The notes under the pieces were generated by a model. The model did not search any database. It was not told the DNA's origin and worked only from the letters and a program-made list of their open reading frames with translations. Below are positions 7,765-13,840 of a DNA stretch of 21,382 nucleotides, one piece after another. The translations under genes were made by a program, and so were the position numbers. Source of the DNA: Flavobacteriales bacterium (lineage in GTDB: Bacteria > Bacteroidota > Bacteroidia > Flavobacteriales_E > Vicingaceae); NCBI GenBank assembly GCA_020635815.1, contig JACJZB010000013.1, positions 1 to 21,382 on the forward strand, read 5' to 3'. Position 1 is the stretch's first letter. Each line of letters starts with the position of its first letter.

Positions 7765-8769
7765 TTAACCTCCAATAGCGGTCATGCTTCGATTTTGGTT
7801 GTAATTTTTTTCATCAAAAAACTGTACATCTTCTGTCATTCCTCCTCGTACTGCTTTTTTATTGTAAATACCCTCAAGAATAGCTTCTTTTAAGTTTTCT
7901 CCTTTACGATAAACACTTAACAAATCGGTTTCTCCTGAAGAAAACAAGCAGTTCTTAATTCTGCCATTAGCTGTTAATCGAATTCTATTACAGCTATCAC
8001 AAAATGGATTGGAAACTGTGCTTATCACACCAAAAGAACCTTTATATCCTTTAATTTGGAAATTTTTAGCCGTTCCATTCTTTTTACTTGGAAGTTTTAT
8101 GATGTTTTCTTTCGAGTATTTATGTTCTGCAGCATCCGTAATTTGCTTTAAAGAAACTACTTTTTTATTATCCCAGTTATTACCGTCAAAAGGCATAAAC
8201 TCAATAAATCGAATGGCAATATTTTTCTCTTTTGTCAATTCAATAAAATCAAGCATTTCATGGTCATTCAATCCTTTAATAATAACATTATTAATTTTTA
8301 CATTAAATCCATTGGCTTCGTATAAATTAATGTTATTCATTACTCGCTCAAAATAATCTCTTCGGGTTATGTTATTAAAACTCTCTCGACTTAAAGTGTC
8401 TAAACTAATATTAATGTCTTTTACACCTGTTTCTTTAAATAAATCGAAGTAATTATCGAGTAAAATCCCGTTTGTAGTAATACCCAAATTGATAGACAGA
8501 GCAGCTAGCTCTCTAACTATTTTCTCAATATTTTTTTTTATAAGGGGTTCTCCTCCTGTTAATCGTACTTTTTTCACTCCTAAATCCACAAAGGTTTTTG
8601 CTATTGCAATCACTTCTTCATGAGACATTAAACTTTCTTTATCGGAAAGCTCGATTCCTTCAGCAGGCATGCAATAGGTGCACCTCAAATTACACCTTTC
8701 AGTAAGTGAAATTCGAAGGTAATTATGAATCCTACCAAACTGATCTGTTATGTATTTTGAGTTTCCCAT
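7765..8769 (-). CDS. moaA: GTP 3',8-cyclase MoaA (molybdenum cofactor biosynthesis)
   Basis: This radical SAM enzyme starts molybdenum cofactor synthesis by converting GTP to 3',8-cyclo-7,8-dihydro-GTP; MoaC then forms cyclic pyranopterin monophosphate. In 334 residues the N-terminal radical SAM cluster is C26, C30 and C33 (CNLRCTYC), followed by RLTGGEPL (69-76), the SAM-binding GGE motif. The C-terminal substrate-side 4Fe-4S cluster ligands are C257, C260 and C274 (CDSCNRIRLT, then NCLFS). The protein ends in MTAIGG, the conserved di-glycine tail required by MoaA. It lies 19 bases after the hemerythrin gene and 72 bases before the preferred regulator start. No other moa, moe or mog gene is in the window. 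Its place beside nar suggests that cofactor supply is co-induced with NarG. Identification is secure. Confidence 0.96.
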   Translation of the reverse strand: MGNSKYITDQFGRIHNYLRISLTERCNLRCTYCMPAEGIELSDKESLMSHEEVIAIAKTFVDLGVKKVRLTGGEPLIKKNIEKIVRELAALSINLGITTNGILLDNYFDLFKETGVKDINISLDTLSRESFNNITRRDYFERVMNNINLYEANGFNVKINNVIIKGLNDHEMLDFIELTKEKNIAIRFIEFMPFDGNNWDNKKVVSLKQITDAAEHKYSKENIIKLPSKKNGTAKNFQIKGYKGSFGVISTVSNPFCDSCNRIRLTANGRIKNCLFSSGETDLLSVYRKGENLKEAILEGIYNKKAVRGGMTEDVQFFDEKNYNQNRSMTAIGG

Positions 8770-8788
8770 TATGGTTTCAAGCTCTGTT

Positions 8789-9511
8789 TTAATGACTACA
8801 ACTAGCTGAATGTTGATGCCCTGGTGTATGATTCATTGCTTTTAAAATATCTACAAATTCTGCCTTAGTTAAGTATTTTTGAGCTAAAGGGAACAAAGTA
8901 GTATCTTCTCTAAAAATATGCAATTTAAGTAACTCTACCAATTCCATTCCATTATTAAAAGCCACATCATAAGTAAATGTTCTCGATTGTTCATCTCTAA
9001 AACGAGCTGCCAAACCTAACAAGTTAAATGTTAGTGTACCTAATTGAATAAATTTAACATGGTCATCTTCCATCATATCGATAGCTGTCATTGGATTATC
9101 TCCTGGACTACGCTCTTCACTTTCTATTAATCTTTTATTTAAAATTGGAAAAAGTGTTTTTTCTTCTTTTCTATTATGAGGCAATAACTCATCATCGAAA
9201 AAGGTAAAAAATGCTTTAAATCCTTCATTAATAGATTCGCTTAATTTATAATCTTCTTTTTTAAAATCGATTAGAGCTTTTTCGAATACAGTTATCACTT
9301 CTTTCGCCTCGTCATGCTCAGCTATTAAAAGCTTTAAACTTTCGTCCAATTCTTCATCTGTAATTTTGTTTTCAGCAATTTCTTCATAGGCTCCTGGTGG
9401 ATCCATTGGAGAGTTTTCACTTTCAATTACTGCTTCTTCCTTTTCTGGATTACCTTTTACTGGATCTATTTCCTTTAATCTTTTACCTGTTTCTTTATCT
9501 ATAATTTTCAT
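8789..9511 (-). CDS. Hemerythrin HHE-domain protein
   Basis: This is a predicted cytoplasmic di-iron protein of 240 residues with no signal peptide. A four-helix HHE domain spans about 55-215, with metal ligand candidates H66 (AEHDE), H112 and E116 (PHNRKEEKTLFP), H151 (EDDHVKF), and H198 with E202 (HIFREDTTLFP). The repeated H-xxx-E-x(n)-TLFP pattern is typical of the family. The first 50 residues are acidic and Pro-rich, probably disordered. The C-terminal tail, HTPGHQHSASCSH, is unusually His-rich and may bind metal. HHE proteins bind O2 or handle NO and iron-sulfur damage. Being first in a unit with moaA and an Fnr-type regulator, behind an operator palindrome, suggests a role in low-oxygen or nitrosative conditions. 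The exact ligand is not shown by the sequence. Confidence 0.88.
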   Translation of the reverse strand: MKIIDKETGKRLKEIDPVKGNPEKEEAVIESENSPMDPPGAYEEIAENKITDEELDESLKLLIAEHDEAKEVITVFEKALIDFKKEDYKLSESINEGFKAFFTFFDDELLPHNRKEEKTLFPILNKRLIESEERSPGDNPMTAIDMMEDDHVKFIQLGTLTFNLLGLAARFRDEQSRTFTYDVAFNNGMELVELLKLHIFREDTTLFPLAQKYLTKAEFVDILKAMNHTPGHQHSASCSH

Positions 9512-9542
9512 AATGAATTATCTTAAAGCGTTATATTTTCAA

Positions 9543-9550
9543 TAAAATTA
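9543..9550 (-). promoter_or_regulatory. Putative -7 box of the hemerythrin unit
   Basis: The minus strand reads TAATTTTA, one base off the Bacteroidota -7 consensus TAnnTTTG. Its centre is 33 bases downstream of the operator centre, so the operator would sit near -42 of a start about 25 bases before the hemerythrin ATG. This arrangement fits a class II activated promoter. It is only a consensus match in AT-rich DNA. Confidence 0.4.
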
Positions 9551-9572
9551 CGCTATGCTAAACTCATGAAAA

Positions 9573-9586
9573 ATGATTTAAATCAT
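9573..9586. promoter_or_regulatory. Crp/Fnr-like operator before the hemerythrin-moaA-regulator unit
   Basis: ATGAT-TTAA-ATCAT is a perfect 14-base palindrome with the same half-sites as the two nar operators. It lies 62 bases upstream of the hemerythrin ATG and only 4 bases past the stop codon of the peroxidase-like gene. If the regulator encoded in this unit binds here, it would control its own expression. Confidence 0.7.
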
Positions 9587-9590
9587 GAAA

Positions 9591-10670
9591 TTAATTTAGA
9601 ATTTCTGGATTGTTTATAAAAGAAGTATCCGTAAGCGATTTTAAGAAGTTAATTAAATCCACTTTCTGGCTCGGACTAATCTGTGCTCCGCCTTGTCCAA
9701 TTTTCTGCATTAGCGGATCAACATAAGGAGAATGTTGTAAGCCTTCACTATAAAAATTAACTACCTCTTCTAAAGTAGCAAATCTATTATCGTGCATATA
9801 AGGTGCTGATAATTCTATATTTCTTAATGTTGGTGTTTTAAACTTACCTATATCATTTGAATCTCCTGTTACTAAATAACGACCTAAATCTAACCCGCTA
9901 AATGTTGAGTTTAAAGCATTATTATGAAATTCCTTATCAGTCCATAAGGGATTTTGAGGGTTGCCATGACAATGAAAACAATCTCCCTTATCTTCGGACA
10001 TAAAAATATCCAACCCACTTGCTTCTGATGGTGTTAGCGACTCCTCTCCTCTTAAATACCTATCAAATTTTGAATTATCAGAAACCATTGTTCTTAAAAA
10101 TTGAGCTAAAGCAAAACTGATGTAATTATTTCTTTCTGAAACTGACAATTCAACAATTTTTACTCCAAATGCTTTCCAAAACATTTGTTGCAATGGAACA
10201 TCTTTTTGAAATCGACTTAAAATACTATCACTATTTGCATTAAAAAAAGGATTCCCCTCTGCTAAATCAGCTAAAGCAACATAGTCTAGATGATCTTCAC
10301 TACCTGTCCATCCAAATTTATTGTACCAGCCTAAATTAATATGTGGTAATATTGCTGTACCCACTGGCCCCATTACAGGCAAAGAATAAGAATATTGAGG
10401 CAAATGGCAAGATGAACACGATAAGCCGTTTGTGCTTAATATCTTATCATAATACAAGCTTTTTCCTAACACTACTCCTTCTTCCGTTAAAGGGTTAAAT
10501 GATGGGTTATGCATTTCTGGAAAAAAATCAAAGCCTTTTGGTTCTTTAGGGGTTGGGTTATAATCTCCCCAATTTGAACCTAAACTACCTTCATACACTA
10601 TTGGATCGTTTTCTTTTTGGCAAGAAAAACAAATAAAAGTTATAAGTATATACAATAACCACCTATACAT
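9591..10670 (-). CDS. Diheme cytochrome c peroxidase / MauG-family lipoprotein
   Basis: This is a predicted periplasmic-facing diheme enzyme of 359 residues. The N-terminus, MYRWLLYILITFICFSCQKE, is a short lipoprotein signal with C17 as the likely lipidated Cys; the -3 residue is Cys rather than Leu, but FSCQKE is common in this phylum. Two c-heme motifs follow: CSSCH (85-89) and CFHCH (231-235). The C-terminal block KTPTLRNIELSAPYMHDNRF (279-298) is the conserved CCP/MauG signature, with M292 or H293 as a candidate distal ligand. Bacterial CCPs reduce H2O2 to water using cytochrome electrons; MauG homologues oxidise protein substrates, and the sequence alone does not settle which applies. 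It precedes the hemerythrin unit by 79 bases and has its own weaker operator-like site, suggesting expression with the nitrate-respiration genes. Confidence 0.9.
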   Translation of the reverse strand: MYRWLLYILITFICFSCQKENDPIVYEGSLGSNWGDYNPTPKEPKGFDFFPEMHNPSFNPLTEEGVVLGKSLYYDKILSTNGLSCSSCHLPQYSYSLPVMGPVGTAILPHINLGWYNKFGWTGSEDHLDYVALADLAEGNPFFNANSDSILSRFQKDVPLQQMFWKAFGVKIVELSVSERNNYISFALAQFLRTMVSDNSKFDRYLRGEESLTPSEASGLDIFMSEDKGDCFHCHGNPQNPLWTDKEFHNNALNSTFSGLDLGRYLVTGDSNDIGKFKTPTLRNIELSAPYMHDNRFATLEEVVNFYSEGLQHSPYVDPLMQKIGQGGAQISPSQKVDLINFLKSLTDTSFINNPEILN

Positions 10671-10685
10671 GATTTCAAGTTTACT

Positions 10686-10693
10686 TAAACTTA
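10686..10693 (-). promoter_or_regulatory. Putative -7 box of the peroxidase-like gene
   Basis: The minus strand reads TAAGTTTA, one mismatch from TAnnTTTG and, like the hemerythrin box, ending in A. It is centred 23 bases from the operator-like site, one helical turn less than in the hemerythrin promoter, and would give a leader of only about 10 bases. This is a tentative call. Confidence 0.35.
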
Positions 10694-10705
10694 TTTTTGC
10701 AGGAT

Positions 10706-10719
10706 ATGATGAGTGTCAT
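10706..10719. promoter_or_regulatory. Weaker Crp/Fnr-like operator before the peroxidase-like gene
   Basis: ATGAT-GAGT-GTCAT has one full half-site (ATGAT) and one with a single change (GTCAT for ATCAT). It is also readable as the interrupted palindrome TATGA-N6-TCATA. It lies 36 bases upstream of the start codon in a 210-base gap. The site is probably of lower affinity than the three perfect copies. Confidence 0.5.
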
Positions 10720-10800
10720 ACAAAAAACACACGATACTGAGAGACTCAAATACTTAGAGTAAATGCTCATGCAAAAATGTATTAACATTAAAAACTATAT

Positions 10801-10835
10801 AAAAAAATAACCTCAAGATTAGTCTTGAGGTTATT
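10801..10835 (-). terminator. Intrinsic terminator after fumarylacetoacetase gene
   Basis: There is a perfect 13-bp stem, AATAACCTCAAGA paired with TCTTGAGGTTATT, with loop TTAG. On the minus strand it runs into a stretch of seven T. It lies about 45 bases beyond the stop codon at 10881 and closes the glyA-fumarylacetoacetase unit. Confidence 0.9.
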
Positions 10836-10880
10836 AAACAAATTTTATCCTTGTAAAATTTCTCTTTATATAAAATGAAA

Positions 10881-12137
10881 CTATTTAGCAGGTAATACTT
10901 TTGCTTTTACTTCGCCAAAACCAATTCTCACTCCGTCTTTCTCTGCAAAACCTCTCATAATAACCGTATCGTTATCATTGATAAATTTACGTTCAGTACC
11001 GTCGGTCATTTTTACTGTTTTAGTTCCTTTCCAGCTAATTTCTAACATAGAACCAAACTCACTTTCTTTAGGTCCACTAATTGTTCCTGACCCCATACAA
11101 TCACCAACTTTAATATTACAACCATTAATAGAATGATGAGCCAATTGTTGGTTCATATTCCAATACATGTATTTATAATTTGATTTTGAAACTATGGTTT
11201 CTTCTGTATTTTCAGGTTTAATCGCAACTTCTAGATTAATATCAAGGTGTTTATCTCCTTTGTACTCTAGGTAAGGTAATACTTTAGGATTTTGGACTGG
11301 TCCTGCAACTCTAAAAGGTTCTAACGCATCTAAGGTTACTATCCAGCAAGATAAATGAGAAGCAAAATTTTTCCCTAGAAAAGGTCCTAATGGTACATAT
11401 TCCCATCCTTGAATATCTCTAGCACTCCAATCATTTAGGAGAGCCATTCCAAAAATATAGTCATCAGCCTCATCAGTGTTAATTGAATCGCCTATTGGTT
11501 TTCCTTCATAAGTAAAAAAGGCTGTTTCTAATTCAAAATCTAATAAGTTTGATTGTCCAAACGTAGGCATTTCATCTGTTGGAGCTTTACGTTGTCCTTT
11601 CGGTCGATGAAAATCAACTCCCGAAGGTAAAATAGAGCTCGAACGACCATGATAACCAACTGGAATGTGTTTCCAATTGGGCATTAATGCATTTTCTGGA
11701 TCTCTAAATAAACATCCTACATTAAAAGCATGTTGTTCACTCGAGTAAAAATCGGTATAATCTCCTATTGTTATCGGCAGCAACATTTCTACTTTATTAG
11801 CATCTATTAAAGCTCTTTTTAAGTCTTCATTATTTTTTGCTGAATTATTTGTATCAACAAAAATATCAGAAATTTCATTTCTAACATCTCTCGTAGCTTG
11901 TTTACCAAGTAGCATAAAGTCATTTAACCTACACGAGTTAAACACTTCTGAGTCGATATTAAAATGACCTAATTTTGCTACTTTATATAAATTAATTACT
12001 GTATCTCCAATTCTAGTTGCTACAAAAACTTCATTGTTGTATTTAGCTATTCCAAATGGTATGTTTTGAATTGGAAAATCTGAATTTACTGGTACTTCTA
12101 ACCAACTTTTTAATGCTGTGTTGTTTGCTTTTATCAT
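10881..12137 (-). CDS. fahA: Fumarylacetoacetase (tyrosine and homogentisate catabolism)
   Basis: The enzyme hydrolyses fumarylacetoacetate to fumarate and acetoacetate, the last step of tyrosine and phenylalanine breakdown in the cytoplasm. It has 418 residues, matching the roughly 420 of the family. An N-terminal SH3-like region (about 1-115) precedes the FAH fold. Key residues by similarity to mammalian FAH are D129 and catalytic H136 in DYTDFYSSEQH, E202 and E204 in DFELETAFF, and D236 in NDWSARD. Conserved blocks also include NALMPNWKHIPVGYHGRSSS (149-168) and MGSGTISGP. It follows glyA by 40 bases with no terminator of its own between, so the two are probably co-transcribed. The other tyrosine-pathway genes are not in the window. 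Identification is firm. Confidence 0.95.
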   Translation of the reverse strand: MIKANNTALKSWLEVPVNSDFPIQNIPFGIAKYNNEVFVATRIGDTVINLYKVAKLGHFNIDSEVFNSCRLNDFMLLGKQATRDVRNEISDIFVDTNNSAKNNEDLKRALIDANKVEMLLPITIGDYTDFYSSEQHAFNVGCLFRDPENALMPNWKHIPVGYHGRSSSILPSGVDFHRPKGQRKAPTDEMPTFGQSNLLDFELETAFFTYEGKPIGDSINTDEADDYIFGMALLNDWSARDIQGWEYVPLGPFLGKNFASHLSCWIVTLDALEPFRVAGPVQNPKVLPYLEYKGDKHLDINLEVAIKPENTEETIVSKSNYKYMYWNMNQQLAHHSINGCNIKVGDCMGSGTISGPKESEFGSMLEISWKGTKTVKMTDGTERKFINDNDTVIMRGFAEKDGVRIGFGEVKAKVLPAK

Positions 12138-12177
12138 AAATTAGTATTTGGTGTTTAGTCTATAGAATCTCTATATA

Positions 12178-13452
12178 TTATAAACTAAACAACGGATATT
12201 TACTCATTAATTCATTTACTTCGTTTCTTACTTCTTCAACAATGGTTTCATTGTCTTTATTTGTAATAACTTTGTCTATCAGCTCAACAATTTTAACTAT
12301 CTCTACTTCTTTCACTCCTCTAGTTGTAATTGCTGCTGTCCCTACTCTAATCCCTGAGGTTACAAAAGGCGATTTATCGTCAAATGGCACCATATTTTTA
12401 TTTACAGTTATATCAGCATCCACTAAAATATTTTCAGCTTCTTTTCCTGTAATATTTTTTGAACGTAAATCAATTAACATGCAATGGTTATCTGTTCCTC
12501 CAGAGACAACACCATAGCCTCTTTTCACTAACTCTTCTGCCATTACTTTAGCATTTTTCATCAACTGAATACAGTATTCCATATAATCATCAGAAAGTGC
12601 TTCTTTAAACGCAACCGCTTTCGCTGCAATTACATGTTCCAATGGTCCTCCTTGTGTACCAGGAAAAACTGCTGCATCTAATAATTGGCTCATCATTTTA
12701 ATTTCTCCTTTTGGTGTTTTTAAACCCCATGGATTTTCAAAATCTTGCCCCATCATTATCATTCCTCCTCTTGGGCCTCTTAATGTTTTATGGGTTGTTG
12801 TAGTTACCACATGACAATGAGGCATTGGATCGTTTAACAACCCTCTAGCTATCAACCCTGCTGGGTGAGAAATATCTGCCATTAAAAGTGCTCCAACTTC
12901 ATCAGCTATTACTCTCATTTTTTTATAATCCCAATCACGAGAGTAAGCAGAAGCACCAGCAATAATTAATTGTGGTTTTTCTTTTTTTGCTGTTTCCTCT
13001 ATAATTGTATAATCAATTTGACCCGTTTCTTTATTTACACCGTAAAAACTGGTTTGATATAATTTTCCAGAAAAGTTAACAGGTGAACCATGCGTTAGGT
13101 GTCCTCCATGAGATAAATCAAATCCTAGAATTTTATCTCCAGGTTTTAAAATAGCTAGCATTACTGCTGCATTTGCCTGAGAACCTGAATGTGGTTGTAC
13201 GTTTACCCATGCAGCATTAAATAATTCTTTTGCTCTTTCACGAGCAATATCTTCTATTTCATCAACTACTTCACAACCGCCATAATATCTCTTAAAAGGT
13301 AAACCTTCTGCATATTTATTGGTTAAAATACTACCCTGAGCTTTTAACACGTTCTCACTTACATAGTTTTCTGATGCGATTAATTCTACACCTTCTTTTT
13401 GTCTGTGGTGTTCATCTTGAATTAAATCGAAAATTTCGTTATCTAAATTCAT
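12178..13452 (-). CDS. glyA: Serine hydroxymethyltransferase
   Basis: This PLP enzyme interconverts serine and glycine and makes 5,10-methylene-tetrahydrofolate. It has 424 residues, the usual bacterial length. The N-terminal EGVELIASENYVSENVL block (20-36), the tetrahydrofolate and PLP-binding QPHSGSQANAAV (86-97), DLSHGGHLTHG (112-122) and the PLP lysine K222 in VVTTTTHKTLRGPRGG (215-230) are all present, as is FPGTQGGPLEHVIAAKAVA. A -7 box lies 27 bases upstream of the ATG, so this gene heads the two-gene unit with fumarylacetoacetase. Its stop codon falls in a weak interrupted hairpin reaching into the 40-base gap. Identification is secure, and nothing about the protein is unusual. Confidence 0.98.
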   Translation of the reverse strand: MNLDNEIFDLIQDEHHRQKEGVELIASENYVSENVLKAQGSILTNKYAEGLPFKRYYGGCEVVDEIEDIARERAKELFNAAWVNVQPHSGSQANAAVMLAILKPGDKILGFDLSHGGHLTHGSPVNFSGKLYQTSFYGVNKETGQIDYTIIEETAKKEKPQLIIAGASAYSRDWDYKKMRVIADEVGALLMADISHPAGLIARGLLNDPMPHCHVVTTTTHKTLRGPRGGMIMMGQDFENPWGLKTPKGEIKMMSQLLDAAVFPGTQGGPLEHVIAAKAVAFKEALSDDYMEYCIQLMKNAKVMAEELVKRGYGVVSGGTDNHCMLIDLRSKNITGKEAENILVDADITVNKNMVPFDDKSPFVTSGIRVGTAAITTRGVKEVEIVKIVELIDKVITNKDNETIVEEVRNEVNELMSKYPLFSL

Positions 13453-13478
13453 TGAATGGATTATAAAATTGTGAAAAA

Positions 13479-13486
13479 CAAAAGTA
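13479..13486 (-). promoter_or_regulatory. -7 box of the glyA promoter
   Basis: The minus strand reads TACTTTTG, an exact match to the Bacteroidota -7 consensus TAnnTTTG. It would start transcription about 20 bases before the glyA ATG at 13452. It lies between the upstream gene's terminator and glyA, as expected. A clear -33 TTG at normal spacing was not identified. Confidence 0.6.
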
Positions 13487-13508
13487 GGACAAATAGATTT
13501 TAATACAT

Positions 13509-13537
13509 AAAAAAAGGCTGAGATTATTCAGCCTTTT
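13509..13537 (-). terminator. Intrinsic terminator overlapping the end of the PIDGG-protein gene
   Basis: The 10-bp stem AAAAGGCTGA paired with TCAGCCTTTT has a 6-base loop. On the minus strand it is followed by seven T (sharing bases with the stem). The upstream arm contains the last codons (Lys-Ala-Glu) and the loop contains most of the stop codon (13526-13524), so the terminator is built partly from coding sequence. Confidence 0.88.
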
Positions 13538-13760
13538 GGTTATCTTTTGAAATATCATATACTTTTTTTCCTCCGTAAGCAACTCCTGCTAAAAGCAAGA
13601 AACTTAAACCTCCATCAATTGGAACACAAGGTGGTGGCCAACAAGGAGGCCCTCCTCCTCCAGTAGGTGGCCCTGGTGGGCCTGCCGCAAAAGCATTATT
13701 TACGATGCTTACTGCAACAATAAAAATAAATGCTAAAATAAATTGTTTAATTCCTTTCAT
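13524..13760 (-). CDS. Small exported Pro/Gly-rich protein with PIDGG-type C-terminal sorting signal
   Basis: The product is 78 residues. A signal peptide (1-25, basic MKGIKQ, hydrophobic core, then NNAFA) is followed by a Pro/Gly stretch with C40 and C45 (GPPCWPPPC). The C-terminus is tripartite: the motif VPIDGGL (46-52), a short hydrophobic helix (about 52-62) and a basic tail starting GGKK (63-66). This matches small Bacteroidota proteins whose PIDGG C-terminus I recall being classed as a PID-CTERM protein-sorting domain, by analogy with PEP-CTERM and exosortase; function is unknown. I prefer the ATG at 13760: the longer frame begins with a TTG at 13781 that is itself the last three bases of an exact -7 box. 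A promoter and a terminator frame it as a monocistronic gene. Confidence 0.8.
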   Translation of the reverse strand: MKGIKQFILAFIFIVAVSIVNNAFAAGPPGPPTGGGGPPCWPPPCVPIDGGLSFLLLAGVAYGGKKVYDISKDNQKAE

Positions 13761-13778
13761 AAAATCTATCAACGATGG

Positions 13779-13786
13779 CAAATTTA
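13779..13786 (-). promoter_or_regulatory. -7 box of the small PIDGG-protein gene
   Basis: The minus strand reads TAAATTTG, an exact match to TAnnTTTG. Transcription would begin near 13772, about 12 bases before the ATG at 13760 and downstream of the alternative TTG start at 13781. This excludes the longer protein if the box is used. No -33 element at normal spacing was recognised. Confidence 0.55.
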
Positions 13787-13840
13787 AGATATTTTTTTTT
13801 CTATCCTATTAAAATACGAATCAATATTCAATAAGGTTGG

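Noticed and set aside
8009..8356. A 115-codon plus-strand frame opposite moaA
   Set aside because: It is fully antisense to conserved MoaA sequence, is hydrophobic because of reversed AT-rich codons, and has no start signal or family match that I can see.
12153..12190. Interrupted hairpin across the glyA stop codon (GTTTAGT paired with ACTAAAC, inner TATAGA paired with TCTATA)
   Set aside because: It is bulged and very AT-rich with no following T-run, so it was not called a terminator; glyA and the next gene are treated as one unit.
12242..12517. A 91-codon plus-strand frame opposite the glyA 3' end
   Set aside because: It is an antisense shadow of conserved glyA sequence, rich in Ser, Thr, Ile and Val, with no promoter or motif.
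13761..13781. Longer start of the small PIDGG protein at a TTG codon
   Set aside because: The TTG forms the end of an exact -7 promoter box, so it would not be in the transcript; the ATG at 13760 gives a standard signal peptide.
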